64,000 bases of DNA from Himantopus leucocephalus (Eukaryota; Chordata; Aves; Charadriiformes; Recurvirostridae): assembly GCA_003993805.1 (NCBI GenBank), contig RSEF01000012.1, positions 5,104,227-5,168,226 of the forward strand, read 5' to 3'. Every line of letters begins with the position of its first letter. The stretch's first letter is position 1. The notes beneath the pieces were generated by a model that had not been told where the DNA came from, did not search any database, and saw only the letters and a program-made list of their open reading frames with translations. Positions 1-12,556 of the stretch are shown in pieces. The position numbers were made by a program, and so were the translations under genes.

Positions 1-3000
1 TGCAGTTAAACCACTGTTCTTGCAATGGCTATGCCACACTGGACTTGTCTCCTGCAGCTTTCTTTCAGCCTGTGCTGAGGGTGCTATTGAGACACCTGAG
101 TTTGTTGTAAACCATTAAACGTCTCAGAGAAAATCTGAAATGAGAGAAATGGAGAAAGAACTGGTGCCTGTGGCTTTACATCAAGGATGAAATGACTTGC
201 TCTCCCCTTCCCTTTTCTACAGAAATGACTGGTTAGTGCCAGCGTCTCCCTGGGACAGTGGCTGGGCGGGATTAGGCTTGAACGCGCTCAGGAACTTCGC
301 TACGATCAAGGTTTTGAGACAGAAGGTTGAACACCAGTGGGAAGGCCGTGTACTGAAGTGGTTACATTCCTGGTTTTGTCGTACGTGCAGAAGGAAGTCA
401 TACTGACCCGGGTCTGCTGGTCTCTGTCAAGGCTTGTGCTGATGGAGGAAAAAAACGTGTAGGTATTAAATGTCACTCTTAAGTGCTGCCTCCGTGAGCC
501 TCACAGCACCGCTCCTGGGTGTAAAAGCTGTGTAAAACCCTCTGTTCCATGGGAAGTGAACATACTCCTGAGACAGAGCGCACACTCTGAGGAGCTCTCC
601 CTCGTGCGCCTCTGGAGACATGTCATGCTGGTGCCTTGTGTGCCGTGTCAGGAGAGCACCAAGGGAAAATAGGCGAGCTTTGTCTGAAGAACAAGGCAGC
701 TGCTGTGGAGCTGTATGTAACTGCAGTTTAAAAATAACCAATTAAATGATCTGTATCTTGGCTGTCTTATACCCAAGAAATGCACTTGAGATGATAGCTA
801 TTCCACAGAGAGAGGCAGAATGTCCCCATTGAAGGAGAGGTTAAAAAAGTATTGTTACTGAATTGGTATATTTTCTGCCATGGGCCCTTCAGGGATAAAG
901 TGTTCTTCAACACACAACATAATCCAGCTGTGTAATAACTTTGTCTGCTAAGGGAGGAGCGCTGGAGACATCCTTCAGACACCGTGTGCAACGTACTTGG
1001 ATCTGTCACCTCACCAGATGGAATGGAAGCTCCTGTACATCAGGAAGATGCAGAGTGGTTTCTTATTTCACTGCTCCTCAGGAAAGATCTAAAGATAGTG
1101 GTGACCTGTTCCCCTCAGCCAAGTGTAAGGGTGCCAGTGCTGGTGAGTAGAGCTCTTACACAAATAACATTTAAAATACTTCTGATGTGTTTTGCCAGGG
1201 TATCACGTTAAGCAACACGACCTACTGGCACGGTGTTTGGATACCGGAGAAGGCTTCATTCACACAGCCGTTGTGGAGCACCTCTTTTGGAAAGTAAGTA
1301 GTTAGTGCAGCATCAGCAGCGAGTTCTCCGTGCTGTGCTATTGCACAAAGGCTTCTGAACGAGGCTGAAAGGCAATTTTACATCTTTTCTCTGTTGACTG
1401 ATTTGGCCTCCTAGGAGCAGCTGGATCTGTTCCCACCCCCAGCAGCCCCCTGCACCCCTCTGGGAGCGCTCAGCCCAGCTGCGGTGACAGTTCAGCTGCT
1501 GCTCGTGAAGCAGCTTCTGAACTGGTGCAGTTACAGCTCCGGTCGGTGATGGTGAACTGGTTACAATTTCGAGTTTTGTGCCTGTGCCAGTTTTACAGTC
1601 TAACAGTTCAGTTAGGCTGTGCAGTCGTGTCGCTGCTTTATGAGCAGCTGCAGTCGGTCCCTGCCGCACTCTCCGCAGCAGTGGCAGGAGCCGCGACAGC
1701 CAGCTGACTTCAGTATGCCGCCTGCAGCCGGCACAGACCCTGGCGGGATCAAAACGGAGCGTGGTACTGGCTAGGAATTGCCTTCGCTGCTTCGGTGTTT
1801 GTAGTTTTAAAGGAACTAAACATCGTGCGAGGTCCCTTCAGCCCTATGGGGTGAGCACAGTCTGCTGGATAGGTTCAGTGGGCGTTCACCAGCAAGGCTG
1901 TTAGTACCAGTTTAACGAGGAGGCAGCCATACTGCCTCTGCACCTGTGCACAGTGACATACTCCTTTGCACCGCTGGTGCGTCACGCAAACGCTGTCCAG
2001 CTAGCCAGCCTCTTCATCCAGCTAGCCTCTCTATATGGCTCTATGGATGTATGTTCATTTTCACAACTGAAGCTTGAAATACATAGAACTATTCAGGAGA
2101 GGTCCCTCACTGAACTGTGCAGGCAGAGCTGCACTCAATCCCTCGTATATTTGTGATTTCAGGTCCATTTTCTAAAATTAAAAATCTGGTTTGAATTAAA
2201 TTAGCACAAATAATGTGTGTGTGTATAGGGGCAAGATTACAAAAGCATAGCTGGAAGTTGCCTTTCATTTAGCTCATGGAAAAAGATAAACCATTACAAA
2301 TAGTATAGGACTTAATAATGATGTGAAATGTGTGTGTATGGTGCAGTTTTTCTAGGCCATGTTGCTCCCCTTTTGTGCAAAATTACCGCTCGCCGCTAAT
2401 TAGAAAAATCATGTGGTAGGAAAAAAAAAATATTACTGTATTTTTCCTTTTACCATGTAGAAAATAGACCTCTCTCTAAGTTACTGACGTGAAAGATAGC
2501 AATGCTGCTTGTCCTGTTTCATGTAGTCCCCAAAATGTTGATGTAGGGATGACTTTTTCCTGAAAGGAAACCGGCTCCCTCCAGAAAGCAGACTGAGAGG
2601 CGTGTGAGGCTTGTTGTAGTTGGCCTCCCTCCCAAATGCTCTTAAAGCATGTATTTAGGCTTCTTTCCACGGGTATTTAGAGAGGGATGTTTTTCAGATG
2701 TGTTAAACTAATCATTCTTGATGTGTTCTCATGGAATCTCCCACACCCCAAAAATAGCCGTTTACTTTAACAATGCACATGTAAGTCATGGCTGCTTTGT
2801 TTTTCAATCCCTTTAGGCACTGCTAATACAAAACTAACTTTGTATATCCTTATTTTTAGGGGTTCCTTTTTTAATTTTGGAGACCCCTCTACCACACTCT
2901 GAGTGGAAATTGCTCTGCAGGCTCTTGCCTGGTTCACCAACCTTTCTCAAAAACCGGGTAATTAGAACACTTCTTTTTACAGATTAACCATCTCCAGTCA

Positions 3001-3569
3001 AATGAATGAGCGATCATCTCTGGAATTGCTGCTCACCCAAAACATGAGACCACGGCTGTCTCTGAAATACAGCTGTTGTCTTTAGGTTCTCTAGGTGAAA
3101 ACTTAAGAAATTGAGGGACAAAACAAAGAAGAAAATTAAGACATTGGTCTTTTCATAAACAGTACAGAAGTGCTGGACTAGCTGGTATTTTCCAAACAGG
3201 AAACTGTTCAGGAGCTGCTCCTGGTGAGCTGCATCAGCCCTGTGTGGAGAGCACCACTAGGCAACCCTGCAGTGACCTCATCCCCGGGCAGCAGCCAGAG
3301 CCGTCCTCCTGTCACCGGGGGTATTTCTGTCCATCTCTGCCCAGTGCCAAAGACTGTTTCTTGACCAACTCCTGAACTTGTCAGGGAAAAGACCCCAACA
3401 GCCTCCAGCTGCGCCGGCCCCTTCAGTGGGGTAACGCTCCCGAGTGCCATGGGTTTCCTCCGAAGGAAAACTCACCGCATCCCAGCAGCCTGGTCCTGCC
3501 TCCAGCTCGTGAAGTATAGGAAACAATCTCCTCTCCTACCGAGCGATACAGAAGGGTACGTACACACCT
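1..3569. other. Intergenic or 3'-flank sequence with no recognised gene
   Basis: No open frame here resembles a protein I know. The stretch is somewhat richer in G and C than the introns to the right, holds a short GT microsatellite near 2215-2227, and has no AATAAA signal on the plus strand. In other vertebrates ATG7 lies beside VGLL4 and points towards it, so ATG7 3'UTR could run through here on the plus strand. I looked for the conserved ATG7 C-terminal codons and did not find them. A weak exon-like segment (953-1142) is described under findings. Confidence 0.5.
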
Positions 3570-6128
3570 GTGATTTAAGAGCACTTTATTGTTCTTTAAG
3601 GCTACTTTTAAGTACAAAAAAAAAGATGGCCTGCCAAACCTTTTTTTTTTCCAGGTGAAACAAGGCCACAAAAGAATGGTATATTACAGATTTACAAACA
3701 CAGAGAGAATCTTTCAAACTGAACTGTAGATAACCTGGCTCTGTGAAGAAACTTCACCACGTCTCATGATGGTGAGTTCAGTTTAGTTTCCTTCCACCTC
3801 CCCCCAACCCTTTGGCTTTCGTGACATTATTGTGTCTAATATATGTTTTCCTGGACATATCACATTAAATCTTTATTGCCCTCAAATCCATTTACCTATC
3901 TCAGATAAGTAAATGTAACCTTGTAAAACAGCTATTATTGAAAATATTAGCTTTAAAAACATTATCTTATTTGTGTTTACAAAGAAATATAGGAGTCACA
4001 TTTTCCACAGAGTCCATCTACAGTATTAGTATTTTACTGTTACAATGCTCAGTAGCCTGTAGCAATAACAAACTAGTGGCTATTAATGCTAATGCAGTGT
4101 TCTCATAGAATAACTGTGTTCCTGCACTTTTACTGTATTACCGACAAATCTACAACAAAAAAAAGATCAACTTTTTTCTCCAAACAAAAAAAAAATGAAT
4201 GATTACAATAAAGGAAAGGGAAAAATTAAATAGCTACATATCATTAACAAATTAATTGTTCCTCAAAAAATACCTACAAATTTCTCTGTACATTCTTTAC
4301 GCACAGCGTAACGATGGTCTTAAAGTTACCTATATAAAAAAGTGTTCTTTTAACAATCTTCCTACAGAGAGTAGGGGACTGAATGCCAAAGCAAGTAAGC
4401 GTTGACTACCCAGTAAGATGGTAGTGAAATGTGTAAAACTGGGGGCTTCGGTGTTTTTTTTTTTTTTTTTAATTTTTTTTAAAGAAAATTGAGCAGCCAC
4501 CTTCTCAACAAGAGTAAGAGCCAATCTCCCGATCTCTTTCTACCCTGCACCTTTTCCAAATTAAATAGCTTAACTTTAAAAAAAAAAAACAACATAAAAT
4601 AAAAGCCACCATGGACCCAATACTGTAACATAGTCCATAATACATCACGTGTAGTTCATCTTCCAAGTAGTTCTACCTTTCTACACTGAACCAATCGCTT
4701 CAGGTAACCCAGTATGAAAAAAGCCCTAGTTGCAACTGTACTGGGAAGATGGAATGTATGGGGGAGAGCAGTTACACTTAACAAGAAGAAGAGAAGCTCT
4801 TAGTACTAGCACAGCTGTGGTTTTATGCCTGCCTCTACTGCCTAATTTCTAGTTAGTAGCTATTAATATAGCGAATGATAATAAATGCAGTAATACCTGT
4901 ATAAAGTTTTCTAATGGAGGAATGTATGCTGCAACTTGGCATAGGTTTATGAATAAGCTTAAAAAAATTAAAGATCATATTTCACAAACTCTAACAATCT
5001 GTTGTCCAGCCAAGATATGTAACGGTAGCAGTTTCTGCAGCTAGTTAAAGGTGGATTACACAGACTTAGGTTTAGGAAGCAAATTCCTGCTGAGCAGACA
5101 GCGCTGCAGACAGAAACAATTACTCAGTCATGCGCAAAGCTATAGCATCCTGTACCACGCATCATATATCTCTAAACTGCGTCATTTGAGGCCTGTCCTG
5201 AGGCTGTCCTCTTTTGCTGGCTGCTACTAAAGTGAATATCAAATACAAATATCATAGAGTACAACTGTACCAGCAGTAAGTATATCTAGGATTGTTACTG
5301 ACAAAAATAAACTAATTCTGAAGAAAAGCTAATAAGTATTATGATTCTTACTGTCTATACATTAATAGATACCAGCTATTTTTCATAAAACATGCATCGT
5401 TAAGCACTATTGAACCCTCCAACCTCAGCTCTATTCTAACAAACTGCAGTGTTTAGGAAAAAATGCCCGTGTTCTGTAAATTATGCAGTCCAGTTGCAAG
5501 CACTAAGCACCTGAAATCTAAAGAGAGAAAGACCTATAACCTGTATGAGACTTCCCCTTCCAAAGCTGTTTTGCTTTAAGAAAAATCAAACTGATAATAG
5601 AAATGTCATCCTTAAACCCTTTTTTCAGCAGTTTGCCCTCAAAATGTTAGCATCTTCCAGAAAGTTGCTATGCAACTTCAGTCCTCCTCCAATAGTGCAA
5701 ATCATACATGACAGTTCTTTTCAAGTATATACATACAAAATTACTTCACAGAGGGAAAAAAAAAAAAAGGCAACGTAAGCAAACCAGACAAATTCTAGTC
5801 TCAAGAAGCTAATAAAAGCAAAAAGCGTTTGGGTCAACCAACTAAGTGTAATGGCTTTTGTGGATTAGCGTGCATTATTTTTTTTAAGGGGCAGCAGATT
5901 TGCATCAGAGGTTTCTTTGGTAATTGAGGCAGGAAAAAAGGATGCTACATCATGTGAATCTTTTTGAAATAGTTCCTGCTATCATCTTTAAGGGCACCCT
6001 TTTACAAATAAAAAGTGAGTACACAAAAACATGTGTTGAAAACTAATCTCCCCTCCCCCAACACTATTTTAAGCACTGTTCAAAGCTCAGTCAAACCATG
6101 CAAATTCACAAACGTCACGGTCCTCTCT
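3570..6128 (-). other. VGLL4: VGLL4 3' untranslated region
   Basis: This minus-strand stretch runs from the VGLL4 TGA stop to the first good poly(A) signal and GU-rich element, about 2.55 kb. It is AT-rich with many A/T homopolymers and no long open frame, as expected of a long 3'UTR. An earlier AATAAA on the minus strand (plus-strand TTTATT at 3872-3877) could give a slightly shorter form. A Pumilio-type UGUAUAUA lies at 5733-5726. The 3' boundary is inferred from the signal, not from transcript data. Confidence 0.75.
3585..3590 (-). terminator. VGLL4: Probable VGLL4 poly(A) signal
   Basis: The minus strand reads AATAAA here. About 18 bases downstream it reads CAGGTGTGTACG, a CA cleavage context followed by a GU-rich stretch, which is the usual arrangement of a vertebrate cleavage and polyadenylation site. 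Cleavage would fall near 3570. No better signal lies between this and the left end of the window. Confidence 0.65.
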
Positions 6129-6397
6129 TCATGAGACTACAGAGGGCGAGTGATTATGATTGACCATGTGAGAGGAAGGGGAAGACTGGCCCCGCCGGGA
6201 AGCAGACTCAGGACTGCTGGAGACTCCGTCCTTGGCAGCTTTAATCTGAAGCCATGTATCCCCAAGTGCTTTGGCAAAGTGGTCGTCAACTGATCCCGTG
6301 ATGGACACAGAGTTTGCCACTGGCTCAGGCTCCTTGTAATTCTTGCCAAGGCTTCGGCGGAAGTGCTCTTCCACCACTGGGTCACAGGCAGTGGTAG
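6129..6397 (-). CDS. VGLL4: VGLL4 last coding exon, carrying both TDU motifs
   Basis: This exon encodes the last 88 residues of vestigial-like family member 4, a nuclear TEAD cofactor that competes with YAP. It opens after a pyrimidine-rich CCCCATCCAG acceptor with the bases CT, which complete a Thr codon split with the preceding exon. TDU motif 1 (VEEHFRRSL) lies at about 6374-6348 and TDU motif 2 (VDDHFAKAL, followed by GDTW) at about 6290-6264. The His-Phe core and the terminal Leu that dock on TEAD are present in both. A Ser-rich tail ends in HNHSPSVVS and TGA. The match to vertebrate VGLL4 is nearly continuous, with no frameshift or stop. Other VGLL proteins carry a single TDU, so the double motif identifies VGLL4. 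Confidence 0.97.
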
Positions 6398-8267
6398 CTG
6401 GATGGGGAAAGGAGGCAGAAGAGGCGTTATTTCAGTGCAGAATCCTGGCACCCGTACTTTCTCCCATTTTCCTATCACCTCAGCATAAAGCAAGGCTTTT
6501 TTACTTCACTACAGAACTGGTAGTGAATGAGTGGGGAAGAAGATGGANAAAAAAAAAAAAAAAAAAAAAAAAGTAATAAATGGCATTAAATACTTCTGCA
6601 TTTCTGTGACCTGCACCAGGTAAGCTTTTTATATATATAATTATAGTTCTCCCTCAGGCTAGTAACAGCTACAGCTCTGATTCTATGGAAACCTTCTCCC
6701 AAAACAATCACATAGAACTTATATTTAGACTTTAATAGAGTGAAAAGATGGAAACCGTTCTTTAAAATCAGCTCCCAAGCCTGCTGATACCAGTCAGATG
6801 TGAGGAGACCCCATTCTAGATTACAGCGTGCCAAAAGCTGATTTCAGGGTTTCATCTTGCTTGACATGCTTGTGCTAGGAGCCGGTCAGAAAACTAAATC
6901 CATCATTACCTCTGCATTAGGTACGACGAGCATTAAGATGGTGTAATACTATCTACAAGAGGAACAAGGAACCTTAAGAGACAGGTTTTGAATGATAATA
7001 GTAATAATTCCTCAGAATAAATATGAGAGAGTTCCAGTTTTACAATTTAGAAAGAGTATCTGCATGGTCAAATGAGGTTTATCTTTCAAAAATACTGTCG
7101 AGGATCCATGCCAATATCCTTCACGCTACAGAGAAGCTTGACTGGTCTTAAAATAAATGTGTCACGCACAAAGACGTCTTCAAATGACAAGAGACAAATA
7201 TTTTCTGAGAACCTTTACCACTCCCCCGAAGCCCATGTCAATACAGCTGGGGTTTCAATGAAGAAGCTCTCCTTAAACAAGGAAGAGCAGTTTTCTAGAA
7301 GACTTCCAGCATCTCAGATCTCTAACTACTGACTTCTCTAAAAATGTAATATATCCTCCAGGGTCTCACTTCAGCTTCTAATTCCAGTTTTCAACAATAC
7401 ACTGATCTTTTAAAAAAAAAAATATATAATCATCATCATCTTACTATGGACTTTTAGGTTCCTACATACATCGTGCTGGTATTGTTACGTTGACATGTTC
7501 CGGTTGAAGAAGCCTCCCTGCCAGGGACTTTTGGAAATGCTGCATGTAAAATCTATGCATCAACAGATACGTGCCTTGAAATGAAAGGGCTGTGTCTTTC
7601 CCTGGTCGCACAGGGAGAGAAAGTGAAGAGAAACATCCCAAGGTTCCCCAGCAAGCACTGCACGAAAAGATTCCATGAAAAGTACTAATTGCACAGAAGG
7701 TAGAAAGCTAAAGCTCCCCGCTTGGGTTGCTATAGCAACTGCCCTCCAAAGCGTTTTGTGTTATCCGTGCAGAGAAAGGTGGAGGATATGTGCTTTGGAA
7801 GAGTATTTGTATCTGCAGGAAAAGATTTTGTGACTGCAGCTGAATTGTAGAAGTCTACTGGGGAAACTACACCTCTTAAAATATGAGCATAGCTGGATCT
7901 GCTGGCCCTGTCTGCTGCTTGTCCCTTAGACTAAAATAAACATAATGACTTATTTGTCTGTGTGTGGTGTTTCGTTTGTTTGGGGTTTTTTTTGAAGAAG
8001 CTTTTCAAAACCAGAAAAAAGAACACCTCTCTCTACCTGATTTTGAATGGGTACTTTCTACTGGAGCATAGGATGGATGGTTAGAAAGAGCGCAGAGGGG
8101 ACTGGTGCTAGCATGTCTCTGGGCAGACAGGATACAGACAGCTATCCATTGTTTCACCCCATTTTTTCCTGTTAGTACATCAGTGCCTACACAGTTAAGG
8201 TTAGTGAGCCGGTTTTGTTCTCCTCAAATTCTCATCAGGCAGTTAAGGGTGCGGACATGTAACTTAC
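6398..8267 (-). other. VGLL4: VGLL4 intron between the last two coding exons (1870 bp)
   Basis: The intron is bounded on the minus strand by donor GTAAGT at its high-coordinate end and by acceptor CATCCAG next to the last exon. Inside is a single N at 6548 followed by 24 A (6549-6572), which looks like an unresolved homopolymer join. I see no other gene or recognisable mobile element. Confidence 0.85.
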
Positions 8268-8388
8268 TGCTAGAGGGTCTTCTGTAGGCGGGCATTGCTG
8301 AACCACAGCCGCTGTGAGCAATGGGGCAATGAGAGAGGTTACAGTTCCGGTTGTTCGCAGAAGCACATGTGATTACGGATGGACGGTT
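8268..8388 (-). CDS. VGLL4: VGLL4 penultimate coding exon
   Basis: This 121-bp exon is too short to stand out as an open frame. I found it by looking on the minus strand for the VGLL4 segment that must join the flanking exons. It opens after acceptor CCATATTAG with codons for NRPSVITCASA, continues through RNCNLSHCPIAHSGC, and ends at a split Thr codon before donor GTAAGTT. It holds 40 full codons plus one base, which fits the zero phase of the exon before and the two-base lead of the exon after. The Cys/His-rich stretch is highly conserved in VGLL4. The stretch after it (GSAMPAYRRPSS) is the most divergent and is about one residue shorter than in mammals. No break is visible. Confidence 0.96.
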
Positions 8389-11300
8389 CTAATATGGAAG
8401 AAAAAAAGAAAACTGTCACTCACTAAGGCAATTAGCCAAAGCCATATTAGCAGCAGTTCATTGCATAATCACTTGAGATGTACAAACACTGAACTGAATC
8501 CCAGCAGTGAAATAACCCATAAACTGTCCAATTCAATAAAGCATATTAAAACCCCAAATATTCAGCTATTATTTCTTTGTCTGATTAAAAAACCCCACAT
8601 TGCATTTCCATAATGGTTCTTAGTTATTTAAGTGGCAAGCAGCCATACAGAAAAAGGGCAGTATAAAAGCAAATCATTAAAAGCATTAAAGTGATTTTAC
8701 AGTGATTGTTGCAACTTCACAGGCATTAACTATGCAGAACTAAATGTCAACACATTAAATGCTTGTTTCGTTCTGTGTCCACGTATCCTTCTGATTCCAG
8801 GCCTCAGAAGGGTTTTACAAATTTTACAGGTATTTGTCTTCTTAGTGTTAACCAAGTTTCAATGGCATCATTTTTCATTCAGAAGTTAAGCTCTCCTAGC
8901 CTAAGTCTGTATTCCATACTTCAGCCACAAAACGATAAGCCCATAAGATGTAAAATTTGAAGAGCTCCTGAGCGAGTCTTGACCGCAAGTATTTTCCTGC
9001 TGTAATTAATCTGCCCTTCTCACACTACTTGATAAACATCATCCTTTTTCATTCTCAACACATGCAAATTCCCCAAAATATCTGTTCACATAATTTTAAT
9101 TCTACAACATATACTTTGTACAAAATGTAAACATAAAATACTCTTCTTAAAAGTTGCTTATTATATAAATGTTACATTGAAATGAGGCCTTAGGAAAAGA
9201 AATGTCCCAGTTTCTCCAGCGGGCTGAAGGGAAATAACTCGGGTACTGGAATATTTTTGCTTTGCATCTTTGGTATGTTTTACGATGCAAGGAGTCCATT
9301 TTGCTATACTCAATGCAAGTTAATGGTTAAGCGTGCAAAAGATGATTAACAGAATTGAGGTAATTAACGCAGTTTTAATTTCTTGTCCATTTTAAAAATC
9401 TGTGCAAAGCCACAAAAATCACTACCTTACCTACCACCATACAAAGTCAACGAGGAAGGAAACAGTTTTCATTGTTTAGTGGTACATTAGTCTAGACGGA
9501 GTAAGAGCAAGACGGAAGTAAGAGAGATGGGCTTTCAAGGGGAGGTGTAACACTATTGGTCTAGACACAACAGAAATCATGCTATTTACATCTATCTTAC
9601 TTTTTTTACTGTGCTGTCAGTGCAGTAAAGAAAAAAAAAAGTGATTTATTTGATTTTTCTGTAAGCAGCTCACATGTGGAAGTATTTATTGTCTTTTTTT
9701 ATAAGGGCCAAGATTTTGTGCATCTATGAAGTGGTTTTTGAGATGTGTATATATGCTCATCTCTTCAGAAGAGTATTTTATACATGCAGGAGGTGGGAAG
9801 TAGAGAGAGAGAGACAGGTAATAAAAAAGGTTGTCTCAAGAATACATGTACCAACATCACAAAGGATCTGAGAAGCAGAGTAAGGCATCTCACAGAATCC
9901 CCCGGTATGGTTCTGTGTGTACAGGAGCACTGAGCAGACTATATATATTTGTATGAAAATATTGAGATAAGCTGAGAATTTAGTAACAGAATAAGCCCAT
10001 GCTGCCAAAATAAGAAGGTATTTTTCCCACCTCTATTAGAAACAGAGTAAGATGAAATCCCATTCAACATGTTAACGTTAAAAAAAAAAAAAGAAAACCA
10101 AAACAACAAATCATCAAACCAGGTTTTCTTATTTTCAATACGCTTTTTTCTTTGTATGATTTCTACTCTGTGCTCTTAGCAAGGTCTTACCTCAACATCC
10201 TATTTTCCCAAGAAACCAGATTGTAATCTAGCTCAAAATGTCAAAGATAACAAAAGAGAAAGGAATCTGGTAATGGGCAACAGGAATCAGCCCAAGTCAA
10301 ACACACCAAAATAGCAGAGTGTCAGTGGTGTTAGCTGCTAGGCTGAGACGCAGCGGTAATACTATCAAAGGGCACCAGTGTCGTCAGTGGAAGCCTGTCC
10401 CTTCCTCCTCTGTCATCACTGAACGCCGAGAGCAAAGAAGAGCCGTTCTGCACAGAACAATAACTCTGCAATCTGCGTGCCAAATGATGCAAGATACCAG
10501 CAACACTAGTGTAAAGCTAGGCGTTTTGGCATAGCAAAATGTAAAAGACTAGCATACACAGCCAACCACCATGAAAATCTACACAGCAGATCTAAAGTAT
10601 ACTGCTCCAGTGAAAAGCAGCTTTCGTAAACTGCGTATGAAAAATCCCAACCTCTGAAAGATCATCCACTTAAAGTGTTTACCCTATGTAGGGCATCACA
10701 GGAAGGGAGGAAGGAAGGAAGGATGAGCTTGGGTACACAGGCCGGTTTAATTTCTTAACACTGCAGCTCATCACAACTCAATTATCTTGCTTTGTCTCTC
10801 CACTTGTGAGCAGGATAAAAGTGAGTCTGACATACCAGAAAATGGTTATTTTATAAACTGCATAGAGATGGCTCATCTTCAGCAGTTCTGAAGGAAAACA
10901 AATACAAGATGGCAAGCCAAAACCCAAACAACCAGCCAAAACAAAACAAAAAACCCCCAAACCCCACTCCAGCATATGGAAACAAACTAGAAAATAATCA
11001 AAAATTATTACTTCTCTTTAGGAATAAGTCATTATGAAATAGGGATACAACATTGCTCTGAACAATGCAATGAATGCTTTCGGCTGGCTGAAACAACTAA
11101 GGTCATTCCAGCTTCCTTCACCTGGAAAATTCACTGCAAAATTCTCCTTTATGCCCTTTCTGTCTCGTAGCTGTTCTGCAGCAGTCCCGGCAGGAGAGAG
11201 CCAGGACAGAGGGGAGGGAAGCACACACTGATTGCCAAGAGGAGCACAGATGACCACCCTCCATACCTGTGAACTGCATCAGTTATTGCCTAGCAGGTAC

Positions 11301-11627
11301 TGGAGCCTCACTTAACCACAGAGCAACTCAGGCTCTGCATTCCCAATTAAACCACATGCATTCACAAGCTTAGTAAAGCATCAGAAAAAGCAGGAAGGCT
11401 AAGAAATCTGTGACAGATACATTTAAACATTGGCAGTTTATTCACATTAAACACAATGAGCTGTGACATTCATTGTGCATTTTGAAAACACAGTTTGCCT
11501 GAAGAATAGTATCGCCTACCTATTGTAACTCACAATACGCTCTGCTTACATCTGGGAAGTCCTCATCGCCTCTACAGCAAGGATTCCTAAACCCACCCCG
11601 ACTTTCTTGTCAACTAGAAGCCAGTAC
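8389..11627 (-). other. VGLL4: VGLL4 intron (3239 bp)
   Basis: The donor at the high-coordinate end is GTACTG, a weak match to consensus; the acceptor next to the 8388 exon is CATATTAG. The intron is AT-rich and has a short GGAA microsatellite at about 10701-10722. I see no gene or recognisable transposon in it. Confidence 0.85.
10701..10722. repeat. (GGAA)n microsatellite
   Basis: A short interrupted run of GGAA/GGGA units (five to six copies) lies in a VGLL4 intron. It is an ordinary microsatellite. GGAA runs can bind ETS factors, but nothing here points to a function. Confidence 0.8.
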
Positions 11628-11850
11628 CTGCTGCCGTTCCACAGAAGTCAGTGTAGGTGTGATGCCAACTGTTCGGGTTGCATCCATGCTGTTTTTGGTC
11701 AGTGCTAGAGGTTGATCCATGGTCAAGCTTGGGATTGAGGCATACATGTGATTGGCATGAAGGCTCATTGTTGGGGCAGCAGCCCTCTCTATTGGGCTGC
11801 GACTCCTCTCTCTGTGCTCCTTCCGATAATCTCCATTGGCAGTCTTGTTT
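11628..11850 (-). CDS. VGLL4: VGLL4 internal coding exon (SRSPIER region)
   Basis: This 223-bp exon adds one base to complete the split Leu codon and then encodes 74 residues, from NKTANGDYRK to SVERQQ. It contains the conserved basic and serine segment ERSRSPIER and the Met-rich stretch MSLHANHMYASIPS. The acceptor is CATGTATTAG. The exon ends at CAGCAG followed by GTACTG, a donor lacking the usual AAGT at positions +3 to +6. Residue identity with vertebrate VGLL4 is high throughout. An internal Met (MSLHANHM, with A at -3) could serve as a start for transcripts from the intronic CpG island and would keep both TDU motifs; that use is inference. Because 223 is not a multiple of three, skipping this exon would break the frame. 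Confidence 0.96.
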
Positions 11851-12556
11851 CTAATACATGAAAGAGAGAAAAAAGTCAAAGGACTTACTATTGTTACAAG
11901 CTATAATGAGACATGCAACATTAAATCCCTTTAAGAAACATGAGGCATTTTGCTTGGTTGTGAGGAGGGCTATAGAATCCCTCAGTGAGGTATCCCTGGT
12001 CTATCCAGCCACCTCGCCGCAAAGATAAGCCAAAGATTTACATTTGCAAGCTCTGGCAACCAACGTTTTGGGTTTTTTTTGGCCTAGAATTTCTTCGGAT
12101 ACCTATCTAAAAGCACCAAATTAAAGTAACAACTGATCCTGTTTTGTTAAGGTCAGACACCTCATTTAACACACTATTAATCCCACTCTGTCCCCTAACA
12201 CTGCAGTATTCTCTAAGCATTGCTGAAGCCCAAGAAAAGTTTATTTTACTCAAAAAGACAGGGGTTGATATCAGCAAAATGCAGCGAGTCAAGGCAGGAA
12301 GCAAAATTTTCAGATCAGAAAATGAAGAAAAAGCAAGCTACACTGCAATTATCTCAGAATCGTTTAATTACAACTGCTCTTTAAAAGAGAAATTTCAAAC
12401 TACTACTGAACAGTAAATCTCAGTAGACGTACTCACATAATTAGCCTATCATTCACTGCAATTAAAATCATACTGATTTTGTACTTAAGTATGAGATATT
12501 TCAGTTTCCATACAGCAATATAATCATCATTAAAGGCAAACCAGTGAATCAAAGGG

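Noticed and set aside
1313..1669. 118-codon open frame on the minus strand
   Set aside because: No resemblance to a known protein, no splice or promoter context, overlapping frames on the other strand; GC-rich chance frame.
1..3569. ATG7 terminal exon
   Set aside because: Synteny made it likely, but the conserved C-terminal codons are not present on the plus strand; it is probably just left of the window.
6549..6572. Poly(A) run as a retrocopy tail
   Set aside because: It follows an N directly, has no retrotransposed body or target-site duplication, and looks like an unresolved homopolymer.
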